In this document: positions 36,145 through 45,646 of the stretch, piece after piece
Layout: each line of letters begins with the position of its first letter
How positions within the stretch are numbered: position 1 is the first letter of the stretch
Assembly (NCBI GenBank): GCA_003153315.1
Contig: PLYA01000008.1
Coordinates: forward strand, 1 to 64,000
Reading direction: 5' to 3'
DNA: 64,000 nt
Origin: Bacteroidota bacterium
GTDB taxonomy: Bacteria; Bacteroidota; Bacteroidia; B-17B0; Aurantibacillaceae
Program-made: the position numbers and the translations under genes
The notes under the pieces: generated by a model
What the model saw: the letters and a program-made list of their open reading frames with translations, nothing else
Database searches by the model: none
Told to the model about the DNA's origin: nothing

Positions 36145-37008
36145 TTAAAACAAGAACCCAACATTTATTTGGATGCCGTTAGTTTTCAAACTTTGAGCAG
36201 CATAAGTAAAAGTTCCTTGACTATTGTGAGAATAATCTACACCTGTAGCATTATATCTTGAAGTTGCTTTTACGGTTGATATAAAAGAATTTACAAAATT
36301 CAGGCTCATAAAAACAGAGGTGGTTCCAGCTAAGCGATACTCTGCGCCAGCACCAATGTTTAAACCGACCCTTACCGGAGAACAATCTTTATAGATACTT
36401 AAACCTTTATATGTACCTGCGGTTATTCCTCCCAAAAAGTTAACGTCATTAGTGTTATCGTCAGCTTTAGCACTTGCTAATATACCTATACTACCTCCAA
36501 AATCAACAAAATACTTAAAGCCACTTATTTCTTTTGTCTTCATTTTTAATATTAAAGGAATGGTAACATATGTTGTGTGTATACGACGAGATATTAAAAA
36601 ATGTAGGGTGTTTTGATTTGTGGCTAAACCTGCATTGAAATCGCCATAGCTATGCCCACTAATATCTACAAATGAAGGTGTTTTATCAAGAATATAGCCG
36701 GTATACGTAGAGGGGAAATACCCAAAGGAATTACCGGTATACGCATATTTTATTTTACCACCATCAAAATCTCCACCTATGCCGGATTGAAAAGAAACCA
36801 CATCGGTAACCCTAAATTCCATATTCAATCCAAAACCAGCACCAAATATAGCACCGCCTTTAGAATAACTATTGTTAGTTGGCATATTATACCAAGTAGG
36901 CGTGCCACGTCCAAATATTCCAAAACGAACACTTTTAGGATTGTCTTGTGCCAATAAGCTAGATGATGCAAAGCCAATTGCAATAAATACGTAAACTAAT
37001 TTTTTCAT
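36145..37008 (-). CDS. Outer-membrane beta-barrel protein (PorT-like)
   Basis: 287 residues from the ATG at 37008 (MKKLVYVFIAIGF), which gives a proper signal peptide ending SSLLAQ. An earlier in-frame start is less likely. The rest alternates strands and turns, with MEFRVTDVVSFQSGIG, ISRRIHTTYVTIPLILKMKTK and a terminal NGIQINVGFLF ending in Phe, all marks of an outer-membrane barrel of the OmpW/PorT style. Ligand and role are unknown. It is divergent from gldB with a 48-bp gap. Confidence 0.75.
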   Translation of the reverse strand: MKKLVYVFIAIGFASSSLLAQDNPKSVRFGIFGRGTPTWYNMPTNNSYSKGGAIFGAGFGLNMEFRVTDVVSFQSGIGGDFDGGKIKYAYTGNSFGYFPSTYTGYILDKTPSFVDISGHSYGDFNAGLATNQNTLHFLISRRIHTTYVTIPLILKMKTKEISGFKYFVDFGGSIGILASAKADDNTNDVNFLGGITAGTYKGLSIYKDCSPVRVGLNIGAGAEYRLAGTTSVFMSLNFVNSFISTVKATSRYNATGVDYSHNSQGTFTYAAQSLKTNGIQINVGFLF

Positions 37009-37035
37009 ACTGTTTATTTTTTGAATTTTGTAGCG

Positions 37036-37043
37036 CAAAGATA
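37036..37043 (-). promoter_or_regulatory. Promoter for the PorT-like gene, in the gldB divergent region
   Basis: Minus-strand TATCTTTG matches TAnnTTTG; GTTG (37063-37066) lies 19 bp upstream as a near -33 box. The -33 element falls inside the gldB start region, so the two genes may compete for polymerase. Confidence 0.5.
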
Positions 37044-37056
37044 TATCTTTTACTAA

Positions 37057-38082
37057 ATGAAGCAACTTAACTTTTTCCACTTACTATTAGCCGTTTTTTT
37101 AACTGCCGTTGTTGGCTCCTGTACTCATAATCGATTAAAAGATATGGATATATCCAACATACAAATTAATCCTATTAAACTCCTGCGAATGGATGAGGAT
37201 GTGTTTCTTACCAAGCCGGATTCTTTTAAACAAGAAGTGCAAAAGATGAAAATAAAGTATGGCAACTTTTATAACAGCTTTATTTTTGATGTAATTAATC
37301 ATGGAGAAGAACATGATTCGGTTTATAAAGCGCTTGGTTTATTTGTGCAGGATAAAGACATGAAAGAGGTGTTCAATCAAAGTAGGAAAACATTTACTGA
37401 TGAAGCAATAGCAAATATAGAAAATCAACTAAGCGATGGGCTTAAACATTTAAAGTATCATTTGCCACAAACGGTATTACCTAAACAATACGTAAGCTTT
37501 ATATCGGGGTTCAATTACAACATTACTACCATGGATAGTACCTTGGGAATAGGGCTTGATATGTACTTGGGTTCTGACAACAAATATTACCAAATGTTGC
37601 AATACCCAAAATACAAAACACGTTGCATGAACACAAATTACATAGTTAGCGATGCTATTAAAGGCTGGCTGATACATTGCTATGATAAAAACGAACAATT
37701 AAACAACCTGCTTAACCATATGATTTTTTACGGTAAGCTGTATTATGCTTTAGATGCCGCCTTACCTGATGTGGAAGACTCTATTAAAATACAATACAAT
37801 ACGGTACAGATGAAATACTGCAAAAGCTATCAGAAGAACTTGTGGGCCTACTTTACTGAGCAAAACAGATTATATAATAATGATTTGAAAGAACTGGCGC
37901 CTTTAATTTCCGACGGGCCTTTTACTTCTGCTATAAGCAAAGAGTGCCCGCCACGAATTGCCATGTATGTTGGTTGGCAAATTGTAAGAGCTTATATGAA
38001 TAAAAATGCTGACGTTACCGTTGAGAAATTAATGAATACCGATGCACAAACCATTCTTTCCAAATCAAAATATAAACCGTAA
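37057..38082 (+). CDS. gldB: Gliding motility lipoprotein GldB
   Basis: 341 residues with a lipoprotein signal (LTAVVGSCTHNR, lipidated Cys near residue 22). The body has IKLLRMDEDVFL and the later KYHLPQTVLPKQYVSFISGFN and GLDMYLGSDNKYY, which match GldB. The protein is required for gliding and type IX secretion in Flavobacterium, although the family also occurs in non-gliders. gldC follows 6 bp later. No other gld or por genes are in the window. Confidence 0.88.
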   Translation: MKQLNFFHLLLAVFLTAVVGSCTHNRLKDMDISNIQINPIKLLRMDEDVFLTKPDSFKQEVQKMKIKYGNFYNSFIFDVINHGEEHDSVYKALGLFVQDKDMKEVFNQSRKTFTDEAIANIENQLSDGLKHLKYHLPQTVLPKQYVSFISGFNYNITTMDSTLGIGLDMYLGSDNKYYQMLQYPKYKTRCMNTNYIVSDAIKGWLIHCYDKNEQLNNLLNHMIFYGKLYYALDAALPDVEDSIKIQYNTVQMKYCKSYQKNLWAYFTEQNRLYNNDLKELAPLISDGPFTSAISKECPPRIAMYVGWQIVRAYMNKNADVTVEKLMNTDAQTILSKSKYKP

Positions 38083-38088
38083 AACAGT

Positions 38089-38412
38089 ATGAAACAATCC
38101 GAAATAACTTTTAAAGTAAACTTAGACGAACATAATCTTCCTGTTAATATAGAATGGCAATCGCCGGAAACGAACCAGCCTACCAAGTGCAAAAGCATGA
38201 TGGTCGCTTTGTGGGATGAAAAAGAAAACAATACTATGCGTATTGATTTGTGGACTAAAGACATGATGGTAGATGAGATGAAGAAGTTCTACATACAAAA
38301 TATCATGACACTTACGGATACCTATCAAAAGGCAACCGCAGATGATGCAACCGCTGCTTTGGTAAAAGATTTTTTTGCTGAGGTAGGTAAAAAGATAGGG
38401 GTGTTTCAATAA
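38089..38412 (+). CDS. gldC: Gliding motility protein GldC
   Basis: 107 residues, small and soluble. It opens SEITFKVNLDEHNLPVNIEW and contains ALWDEKENNTMRIDLWTKDM, the GldC pattern. GldC supports gliding in Flavobacterium johnsoniae and is usually co-transcribed with gldB, as here with a 6-bp gap. It is convergent with the nfu-type gene. Confidence 0.9.
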   Translation: MKQSEITFKVNLDEHNLPVNIEWQSPETNQPTKCKSMMVALWDEKENNTMRIDLWTKDMMVDEMKKFYIQNIMTLTDTYQKATADDATAALVKDFFAEVGKKIGVFQ

Positions 38413-39036
38413 CTAAACAGCCACGCTCACCACTTCCTTCACATCTTCGGGCATCAGGCGTTTTAGCAAACCTTCAATACCCGCTTTAAGCGTCATGGTG
38501 CTGCTTGGGCAACCCTGACAAGAGCCTTTCATTTGCACACTAACCACTCCCTCGTGCAATCCGGTAAAAGCAATCATGCCCCCGTCTTGCTCAACAGCCG
38601 GTCGAATATAGGTTTCCAGGGCTTCAATAATCTTTGCTTCTACTTCGTTTTTAGGTGCGGCGTGTTCGGTAAAAACACTTTTGGTTTCTTTAAAAGAATT
38701 GTCAACCGCCACTTCTTGCGCAGGCAGTTCAATCACCACCGGGTTTTTCTTATTCAGGTATTCGCTAATAAAAGTGCGGGTTTCAAATAGTATATCATCC
38801 CAGCTGATAAAATCATGCTTAGTTACCGAAATAAAATTAGATGAAATAAATACCTGCTTTACAAAAGGGAACTCAAATAACTTTTGAGCCAAAGGAGCTT
38901 GCTTGGTTTCGGTAATATTATTGTATTGTGCAGTAGCGCCGGCTTCTAATAACATTTTGTTTGCCACAAACTTCATAGAAGCAGGATTGGGAGTAGATTC
39001 TGCATAAATCATAAAAGGAACTTCGGGTGCATCCAT
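38413..39036 (-). CDS. NFU/NifU-type iron-sulfur cluster scaffold
   Basis: 207 residues. The N-terminal Nfu_N domain has YAESTPNPASMKFV, and the C-terminal NifU domain has the cluster-binding GSCQGCPSSTMTLKAGIE (CxxC). Such proteins carry and pass on Fe-S clusters. It is divergent from nadB, whose partner NadA is an Fe-S enzyme, though that link is only suggestive. The start is ATG at 39036; an internal ATG eight residues later is also possible. Confidence 0.93.
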   Translation of the reverse strand: MDAPEVPFMIYAESTPNPASMKFVANKMLLEAGATAQYNNITETKQAPLAQKLFEFPFVKQVFISSNFISVTKHDFISWDDILFETRTFISEYLNKKNPVVIELPAQEVAVDNSFKETKSVFTEHAAPKNEVEAKIIEALETYIRPAVEQDGGMIAFTGLHEGVVSVQMKGSCQGCPSSTMTLKAGIEGLLKRLMPEDVKEVVSVAV

Positions 39037-39055
39037 GGCTGTAAAAATTTGTTAC

Positions 39056-39084
39056 TTTGTAACCGCAAAGATACGCTACTTTTA
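39056..39084 (+). promoter_or_regulatory. Divergent promoter region, nadB and nfu
   Basis: For nadB: TTTG (39056-39059), 17 bp, then TACTTTTA (39077-39084), one base off consensus. For nfu on the minus strand: TATCTTTG at 39066-39073. The two cores overlap. Confidence 0.45.
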
Positions 39085-39093
39085 ACTTGACTT

Positions 39094-40650
39094 ATGCAAA
39101 AAAGGTTTGATTTTTTAGTGATTGGCTCCGGCATTGCCGGCTTAAGTTTTGCGCTTAAAGTAGCCGAGCATGGCAAGGTACTTATCATAACTAAAAGCAA
39201 TGAAGATGAAACCAACACCAAATATGCACAAGGCGGTATTGCAGCTGTGTGGCATGAGCACGATAATTTTGAAAAGCATATAGAAGATACTTTTAACGCT
39301 GGCGCTAACCTTTGCGATGAAGAGGCGGTGCGCACTGTTGTTACTCAGGCTCCCGAGCGTATTAAAGAACTTATGGAACTGGGTGTTGCCTTTGATAAAA
39401 CCGCTGAAGGTGCTTTTGATTTAGCCAAAGAAGGCGGACATACTGAGCACCGTATCTTGCATTATAAAGATGCTACCGGTAAGGAGATTGAACGTGCCCT
39501 CCTCAAGAAAATACACGAGCACAAAAACATTACCATTGTTAATCACTACTTTGCTATTGATATCATCACACAGCATCACCTGGGTAAAATAGTAACCTCC
39601 AAAACCAAAGATATTACCTGTTATGGCGTATACGTGCTTAACATATATACGCAGGAAATAGAAACCATTCTGGCTAAAGTTACCTGTATGGCTACTGGCG
39701 GTGTAGGACAAGTGTATGCAACCACCACCAACCCGCTAATTGCCACCGGCGATGGCATTGCCATGGTATACCGCGCCAAAGGACACATACAGGATATGGA
39801 GTTTGTGCAGTTTCATCCCACCTCCTTATACAACCCCGGTGAGCAACCCAGCTTCCTGATTTCCGAAGCGGTACGTGGTTTTGGAGCTGTTTTGCGCACA
39901 GGCAATGGAAAAGAATTTATGCAGAAGTATGATAGTCGCGGTTCTCTTGCTCCGCGCGATATTGTGGCCCGTTCTATTGATACTGAAATGAAAATAAGCG
40001 GAGACGACCATGTGTTTTTAGATTGCCGCCATCTGGATAGAAAAGGATTTATAGAGCACTTCCCCAACATCTACAACAAGTGCATGAGTCTGGATATAGA
40101 CCCCTTTAAACAAATGATACCCGTAGTGCCTGCCGCTCATTATTTATGTGGTGGAATTATTGTAGATAACAATGCTCTATCAAGCATACTAAACTTATAT
40201 GCCGTTGGCGAATGCGCCCGCACGGGCTTGCATGGGGCAAACCGCTTAGCAAGTAACTCCTTGCTGGAAGCCGTAGTGTATGCCCACAATGCCTCTTTAG
40301 ATGCTGCGCAAAAAGCATTGCAAACAAGCTTTAGAGACGATATACCCAACTGGAATGCAGAAGGAACCGAGCATGCCGAAGAGATGATTTTAATTACCCA
40401 AAGCTTAAAAGAAGTACAGCAAATAATGAGCAACTATGTAGGTATTGTTCGCTCTGAACTGCGCCTTCAACGTGCCTTCGACCGGTTGGAAATTATCTAT
40501 AAAGAAAACGAAGCTCTGTACGAACAAACAACTATCTCGCCCAAACTATGCGAGTTGCGCAACCTCATCTGTATTGGTTACCTCATTATAAAACACGCTA
40601 TGCGCCGCAAAGAAAGCATAGGCCTGCACTATATGGCAGATAAGGGATAA
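39094..40650 (+). CDS. nadB: L-aspartate oxidase
   Basis: 518 residues. The FAD-binding motif VIGSGIAGLSFALK is at residues 6-19, followed by KYAQGGIAAVW, EFVQFHPTSLYNP and CARTGLHGANRLASNSLLEA, all typical of NadB in the succinate dehydrogenase flavoprotein family. It oxidises aspartate to iminoaspartate, the first step of NAD synthesis. nadA is not in the window. A degraded copy of its 3' end lies about 850 bp downstream. Confidence 0.96.
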   Translation: MQKRFDFLVIGSGIAGLSFALKVAEHGKVLIITKSNEDETNTKYAQGGIAAVWHEHDNFEKHIEDTFNAGANLCDEEAVRTVVTQAPERIKELMELGVAFDKTAEGAFDLAKEGGHTEHRILHYKDATGKEIERALLKKIHEHKNITIVNHYFAIDIITQHHLGKIVTSKTKDITCYGVYVLNIYTQEIETILAKVTCMATGGVGQVYATTTNPLIATGDGIAMVYRAKGHIQDMEFVQFHPTSLYNPGEQPSFLISEAVRGFGAVLRTGNGKEFMQKYDSRGSLAPRDIVARSIDTEMKISGDDHVFLDCRHLDRKGFIEHFPNIYNKCMSLDIDPFKQMIPVVPAAHYLCGGIIVDNNALSSILNLYAVGECARTGLHGANRLASNSLLEAVVYAHNASLDAAQKALQTSFRDDIPNWNAEGTEHAEEMILITQSLKEVQQIMSNYVGIVRSELRLQRAFDRLEIIYKENEALYEQTTISPKLCELRNLICIGYLIIKHAMRRKESIGLHYMADKG

Positions 40651-40741
40651 TACTCTATGCTGCTCTATTCAAAATAAACGCTTGGTTATTTTTAGGTAGT
40701 TCTTAAATTAGCCGTCTTAATGTAAGTTAATAATTTACTGT

Positions 40742-41491
40742 ATGCCTATAAAGCGCAGCCTATTGTTTATATTACTATTACTGCATACTATTGTAATAGC
40801 ACAAACCCTTACTCCTAAACAAGCTCATGTAAAGGATTCTTTAACGGCAAAACTAAAAGCAGACAGTACACATATATACCGATCACAAAAATACCGACCC
40901 TATATTAATTTAGACCAACGCAACTCTTTTATTCGTGGTCAATCTATCAATGTAAACGGACTTCAATTGGGTGTATTAATAAATGACAAGCATATTATCG
41001 GAGCCGGTGGTTATATCATAACACTTAACTCCCAGCAAAAGGTTAAAACAAAAACAGACAAGCAGGTTGAACTAAACAGAACCCTTAATATGGATTACGG
41101 TACTGTTTTCTATCAATATATAGCTGTAGATAAACGCTATTGGGAGATAGACTTGCAGGCAGAATTGGGGATGGGTGTTTATGAATTTAAATATTATACT
41201 ATAAATAAAGATGGTAGCAACAATAAATTTGTTGCCGATAAAAAAGCCGGAATATTAGTTGGGGGGCTAGGGCCTTTAATTGCTTTTAAACCTACTGTAT
41301 GGATAGGTGTTATTGGTATGGTGGGCTACAGGTTTACCTCCGAAAAAAATGCTACACTAAACTTTAATGGCATGTATTACTCGTATGGTGTATGGTTGGA
41401 TGTAAGGCAAATGATTAGAGATTATAACTACTACCTTATAAAAAAACGCAAGTACAAGAAAGAGATTAAGCAACTAATGCTTGAGCCTTAA
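40742..41491 (+). CDS. Putative outer-membrane protein of unknown function
   Basis: 249 residues. A signal peptide (SLLFILLLLHTIVIAQ) is followed by a helical stretch, then strands such as NVNGLQLGVLIND, MDYGTVFYQYIAVD and WIGVIGMVGYRF, suggesting a small barrel. The C-terminus is basic (KKRKYKKEIKQ), which is unusual for a classical barrel end. The gene lies between nadB and a relic of the nadB 3' end, so it may have been inserted there. No family recognised. Confidence 0.6.
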   Translation: MPIKRSLLFILLLLHTIVIAQTLTPKQAHVKDSLTAKLKADSTHIYRSQKYRPYINLDQRNSFIRGQSINVNGLQLGVLINDKHIIGAGGYIITLNSQQKVKTKTDKQVELNRTLNMDYGTVFYQYIAVDKRYWEIDLQAELGMGVYEFKYYTINKDGSNNKFVADKKAGILVGGLGPLIAFKPTVWIGVIGMVGYRFTSEKNATLNFNGMYYSYGVWLDVRQMIRDYNYYLIKKRKYKKEIKQLMLEP

Positions 41492-41503
41492 TCACACGTC
41501 AGG

Positions 41504-41538
41504 GCGTGGGCCTGAACTATATAGCAGATAAGAGTTAA
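41504..41538 (+). pseudogene. Relic of the nadB 3' end
   Basis: This 35-bp stretch matches the end of nadB (40617-40651) at about 29 of 35 positions by eye, including GGCCTG, ACTATAT and GCAGATAAG. It is out of any ORF. It suggests that the 40742-41491 gene arrived through a duplication or insertion at the nadB terminus. Confidence 0.5.
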
Positions 41539-41543
41539 GATAT

Positions 41544-41582
41544 GGGCGTTCCGGCAATTACGCCGTTGGGCTTTACGTTCTA
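41544..41582. repeat. Short interspersed repeat, copy 2
   Basis: Related to 23579-23619: GGGCGTTCCGGCAATTACG, small hairpin CGGC-aatta-cGCCG, then GGGCTTTACGTTCTA. Confidence 0.5.
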
Positions 41583-41598
41583 AGCTTTTGCTTCCACC

Positions 41599-41628
41599 CG
41601 TCATTGCGAGCGAAGCCCGACAATCTCA
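41599..41628. repeat. REP-like interspersed motif
   Basis: Contains CGTCATTGCGAGCGAAGC, a motif I know as a frequent intergenic repeat in many bacterial genomes. Only one copy was noticed here. With the two repeats before it, this explains the stretch 41492-41794. Confidence 0.5.
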
Positions 41629-41779
41629 TACAGCACAAGGCTTTCCTCTCCAATCCCTAACTGCAAAAAGATAGCATCACAATGTTTATGCCCCACTCAC
41701 CAGTGTAGTCCCACTAGTCAGCGTTCCACCCATACTTGTACTAATCGCCAACACAAAATTTAGTTTAAAAACCTTTCAC

Positions 41780-41787
41780 TACATTTG
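41780..41787 (+). promoter_or_regulatory. -7 box close to the lipoprotein start
   Basis: TACATTTG matches TAnnTTTG and ends only 7 bp before the TTG start at 41795, implying a very short or absent leader. Confidence 0.4.
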
Positions 41788-41794
41788 TTATGCT

Positions 41795-42427
41795 TTGAAG
41801 AAACCGTTTTACATAATTGCCGTACTAATTTTCTGTTGCTTTGCCTTTTGGTGTTGCCAAAAAAGGCCTTTTGCTCATATTGAGATAACAGGTCATGTGG
41901 TTAATTTTTGGGATAAATCTCCTGCGTCTGCTCAAATTGCGTTATGGGTAGGCGGCGGGCAGCCGGGAGAAAAAGGCACCACGCAATTTGGAACATACTC
42001 TACAAATGCCGACGGTAGTTTCAATATAAAATCAAACGCTCAATGGAATGGCGATGATTATAAACTTGTTGTTTCTTCAGGAAATAACACTACAGGCGCG
42101 TCTTGTACAGTAGCTAAACATAAAAGCGTAGATGTTGGAGACATAGTTACGGGTGATTTTACCTTTAAATGTAAAGTAAATTTGCACTCTGTATCCGGCG
42201 CATCTATCTCTCTTATAGATATTGGTACAACATCTCAAGCCACTTCTTATAGTGCAGGCACTAATACAATTGTTACTGCCAGTAAAACATATGATTATTC
42301 TCTATATCAAGTTTTTGGCAATTTTTATCATATTGGTTATAAGCTAAGCACAAGTACTGCAGATTCAAACATTTTTGTACCACTGCATCAACCTACAGAT
42401 ACTACTAGCGTTACCATTAATTACTAA
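41795..42427 (+). CDS. Lipoprotein of unknown function
   Basis: 210 residues from a TTG start; no ATG gives the signal peptide. MKKPFYIIAVLIFCCFAFW is followed by a Cys suited to lipidation near residue 20. Residues 28-110 look like a carboxypeptidase-regulatory or transthyretin-like fold (IEITGHVVNFWDKSPASAQI, YSTNADGSFNIKS). It is probably surface or periplasmic. No partner genes. Confidence 0.6.
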   Translation: MKKPFYIIAVLIFCCFAFWCCQKRPFAHIEITGHVVNFWDKSPASAQIALWVGGGQPGEKGTTQFGTYSTNADGSFNIKSNAQWNGDDYKLVVSSGNNTTGASCTVAKHKSVDVGDIVTGDFTFKCKVNLHSVSGASISLIDIGTTSQATSYSAGTNTIVTASKTYDYSLYQVFGNFYHIGYKLSTSTADSNIFVPLHQPTDTTSVTINY

Positions 42428-42463
42428 TTAATTCTTAAATTTGAATTCTTAATTCATCTAACC

Positions 42464-43621
42464 ATGCCTATCTATCATAAACTGGGTAGTTTTCCGCAAA
42501 AACGCCACACCCAATTCAAATCGCCCAAGGGTAATTTTTATTACGAACAGCTTTTTGGTACCGAGGGTTTTCATGGCTTTTCTTCTTTGTTGTATCATAC
42601 CCATCGTCCCACGCAGGTAAAAGAAATTATAAAGAGTTATGATGTAACTCCCAAAGCCGCTATAGATAAAAACATAAAAGCTCTTTTATTAAAAGGCTTT
42701 GAAATAAAACCCGCAGATGATTTTTTAGACAGTCGCAAAGTATTGCTTTTTAATAATGATGTTTGGTTTGGCTTAGCCGCTCCTAAAAAAAGTTTACGTT
42801 CCTACTTCTATAAAAACGCCGATGCTGATGAAATGCTTTTTATACACAAAGGCAAAGGCACCCTGCGCACCTTTATGGGCAACATACCTTTTGAGTATGG
42901 AGATTATCTCATCATTCCCCGCGGTATGATTTACCAGATTGATTTTGATACCGAAGATAACCGCCTGTTGTTTGTAGAAAGCTTCCATCCTATTTACACT
43001 CCTAAGCGTTATAAAAACTCAGGCGGACAAATGTTGGAGCATTCTCCCTTCTGCGAACGCGATTATAAATTGCCTGAAGTTCTTGAAACCCATGATGAGA
43101 AAGGCGACTTCCTTATCAAGGTAAAAAAGGAAGGCATGATACATGAAATAGTATATGCTACCCATCCGTTTGATGTAATTGGCTGGGATGGCTATAACTT
43201 CCCTTGGGCTTTTTCCATTCATAACTTCGAGCCTATCACAGGGCGTGTGCATCAGCCGCCTCCGGTGCACCAAACCTTTGAAACTCCTGCTTATGTAGTT
43301 TGTTCTTTCTGTCCGCGTTTGTATGATTACCATCCGTTAGCAATTCCTGCGCCATACAACCACAGCAATATAGATAGCGATGAGGTGTTGTATTATGTGG
43401 ATGGAGATTTTATGAGCCGCAACAACATTAAGCAAGGCGATATTACGTTGCATCCAAAAGGTATTCCGCACGGACCGGCTCCCGGGGCTATGGAGCGCAG
43501 TATCGGTCAGAAAGAAACACAAGAACTTGCTGTAATGGTGGATACTTTCCGTCCGCTAAAAGTTAGTGAAGCAGCTATGCAAATAGACGATGGCAAGTAT
43601 TACAAAAGCTGGGTAGAGTAA
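42464..43621 (+). CDS. hmgA: Homogentisate 1,2-dioxygenase
   Basis: 385 residues, shorter than the 430-440 of the human enzyme but normal for many bacteria. Motifs include GFSSLLYHTHRPTQV, the cupin part FEYGDYLIIPRGMIYQ and the iron-site region near LHPKGIPHGPAPGAME (His ligands). The enzyme opens the ring of homogentisate in tyrosine breakdown. Other pathway genes are absent here, so it is a single catabolic gene. Confidence 0.93.
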   Translation: MPIYHKLGSFPQKRHTQFKSPKGNFYYEQLFGTEGFHGFSSLLYHTHRPTQVKEIIKSYDVTPKAAIDKNIKALLLKGFEIKPADDFLDSRKVLLFNNDVWFGLAAPKKSLRSYFYKNADADEMLFIHKGKGTLRTFMGNIPFEYGDYLIIPRGMIYQIDFDTEDNRLLFVESFHPIYTPKRYKNSGGQMLEHSPFCERDYKLPEVLETHDEKGDFLIKVKKEGMIHEIVYATHPFDVIGWDGYNFPWAFSIHNFEPITGRVHQPPPVHQTFETPAYVVCSFCPRLYDYHPLAIPAPYNHSNIDSDEVLYYVDGDFMSRNNIKQGDITLHPKGIPHGPAPGAMERSIGQKETQELAVMVDTFRPLKVSEAAMQIDDGKYYKSWVE

Positions 43622-43777
43622 TATTGTATTTTGTACGCTGTACCTAGACTGAATACAAAATACAGGATACATTGTACGGTTTTTATTGTTAATTAATTCC
43701 CCTTTTTGTTCAAAACCAAATGGCTCGCAAACCATGCAAATGCTATATTTTTATCTATTCTTTAAACGCGTACAAAT

Positions 43778-45007
43778 ATGGGAATGCAGGTTAATGCAAA
43801 GGAGATTCTGTCGCTATTATATTACAACCGCGATGTGGTTGATTTTTTATTTGGTAACCGCGATTCAGTAACTGTAAACGAATTACTTAACCGTGAAGAT
43901 ATCACGGCAGAGCAATACCAAAAGCTTGTGGCACACGATGTGTTGTATGAACACCAACAGGTGGTTGGGTTAAACGATGCGGTGATAGCCATGTTTGAAG
44001 ATTTTATGGAGATAGGCGAAGTTACACCAAGCTTCATCAACGATTACATCAATGAGCTTAGACGCAACATACGTTATTACCAGGAAGGCAATGAGTACCG
44101 TTTTTTACGCAGCATTAAGAAATATCTAAAACGTATTGGCGGTGCTATCAGCAAAGAAATCATCAAGTTGCAAAAGAATGTAGATGATACCTACAAGAAC
44201 GAAGGCAACTACCGGATCAAACTACAAAAGCTGGAAGATTATCGTTTAAAGCGCGACACCATTATTGAGTTTATCAATCGTGCAAACGAAATGATTGATG
44301 AAACCCGTAAACTGTTTGAGCTTACCAATGATTTGGAGTTGTATGGTATTGTTTCTTCTTTAAGAAACATCTTAATCGAAAACCTTGATTACCTGATTGA
44401 AATACAAACCGACATTACCGATTACATCAACAAGATACAGTTCCAGTTGGATGTATACAAAAAGGCACAACACATAAAAGAGATTAAAGACCACGGACAA
44501 CTGCATTATAAAACCAATTTTAAAGAAGTAGTGTTGGGATTGAATCCACTTGGGTTTAATGGTGTTAAATCACCCCGCACAAAAATATCTGTTGAGTTTT
44601 TACACACCGATGATGGCTATATGCTTTGCGGACGCATTGCAGAGAAGTACAAGATAACTCGCTTAATGGCCCGCCGACTGGCCGATAAACTTCCCGCTAA
44701 TTTTAAAGACCACCGTGTAGAGGCTTTTGTAAAACTGGATACACAAACGCTGTTAGAGAAGTTCCTAAAACAAAATAAAAACCTGTTTGAGTTTTTGATG
44801 GATTTTAAATTCCCTAAATCATTAGGTAATGTAACTTTTGAAGAGCGCGTTACTTTATTTGTAGAGATTTCTATGGAATTTGACAAACAACTTGACTTTA
44901 AGTTTACCCTCAACTGGTACGACTTTGAAGATGATAAAAAACAAAAACGCAAGATTGGTTACACACTTATCTTGCCTAAAAAAGTAAAAGAGAAAAAAGC
45001 AGCATAA
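43778..45007 (+). CDS. mksF: MksF-type condensin kleisin subunit
   Basis: 409 residues, helical throughout, with an N-terminal winged-helix-like start (NAKEILSLLYYNRDVVDFLFG) and a long middle coiled region. It is the first of three tightly packed genes (18- and 24-bp gaps) in the order kleisin, MksE-like, SMC-like ATPase. By size and position it is the MksF/JetA kleisin, which links the heads of the MksB dimer. Sequence similarity in this family is low, so the call depends on the operon. Confidence 0.75.
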   Translation: MGMQVNAKEILSLLYYNRDVVDFLFGNRDSVTVNELLNREDITAEQYQKLVAHDVLYEHQQVVGLNDAVIAMFEDFMEIGEVTPSFINDYINELRRNIRYYQEGNEYRFLRSIKKYLKRIGGAISKEIIKLQKNVDDTYKNEGNYRIKLQKLEDYRLKRDTIIEFINRANEMIDETRKLFELTNDLELYGIVSSLRNILIENLDYLIEIQTDITDYINKIQFQLDVYKKAQHIKEIKDHGQLHYKTNFKEVVLGLNPLGFNGVKSPRTKISVEFLHTDDGYMLCGRIAEKYKITRLMARRLADKLPANFKDHRVEAFVKLDTQTLLEKFLKQNKNLFEFLMDFKFPKSLGNVTFEERVTLFVEISMEFDKQLDFKFTLNWYDFEDDKKQKRKIGYTLILPKKVKEKKAA

Positions 45008-45025
45008 CAATAATAAAAAGAGAAG

Positions 45026-45622
45026 ATGGATATTAAACTACCGAAACAAACCCACGATATATTCGCTATTATGGCGCGTGGACATTTCATTTCAAGCAAC
45101 GGCACTAAAGATGGTATGAACCGTTTATATGACATTATTAACGAGCCCGAGAATTTTGAAAACCTGCAAAACTACTTTGGTGTAATTAAGTACCGTATTG
45201 AGCGCGGCAATAATTTTTTCTATTTCTCTAAGGTTGATGAGATAAATAGCATTGTAGAAAAGAAACTGGAAACCTTTGAGAAGTACATTGATATTATTGA
45301 CCTATTTGCTTCGATGGATAATAAAATTACTATCGGCACTCGTTTTCGTACCGGCGCCTTGGCAGAAGAGTGTAACGCAAACGTTCGCCTAAAACAAAAA
45401 CTTCAGAAAATTCCTTTGTACCGTTCGGAAACCTTTCACAATAAAGTACGTGAGATATGTGATTTAATGAGCAGAGATTCTTTTCTGGAAAGAGAGGATG
45501 AAGCTTCTGAAACATACAAGGTACTTGATTCTTATGCTTACCTGTTGGATGTAATAAATGCGATTGCAATTTATGAAGAGGGTGGTGCTACTGAAGGAGC
45601 CGCCGGAATTATTTATAATTAA
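45026..45622 (+). CDS. mksE: Condensin complex protein MksE
   Basis: 198 residues, soluble and helical: IFAIMARGHFISSNG near residue 12, DIIDLFASMDNKITIGTRF near 90. It matches the MksE/JetB size and character of a winged-helix accessory subunit that binds the kleisin. It sits between the kleisin and ATPase genes on one transcript. Identical gene order is known for MksBEF and Wadjet systems. Confidence 0.8.
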   Translation: MDIKLPKQTHDIFAIMARGHFISSNGTKDGMNRLYDIINEPENFENLQNYFGVIKYRIERGNNFFYFSKVDEINSIVEKKLETFEKYIDIIDLFASMDNKITIGTRFRTGALAEECNANVRLKQKLQKIPLYRSETFHNKVREICDLMSRDSFLEREDEASETYKVLDSYAYLLDVINAIAIYEEGGATEGAAGIIYN

Positions 45623-45646
45623 GAATTAGAATTTTATAACGAATAC

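Noticed and set aside
43722..43745. A single relic unit of array A/B (GGCTCGCAAACCAT) before the mks operon.
   Set aside because: A 14-base match to one of many degenerate units is within chance for a window of this size.
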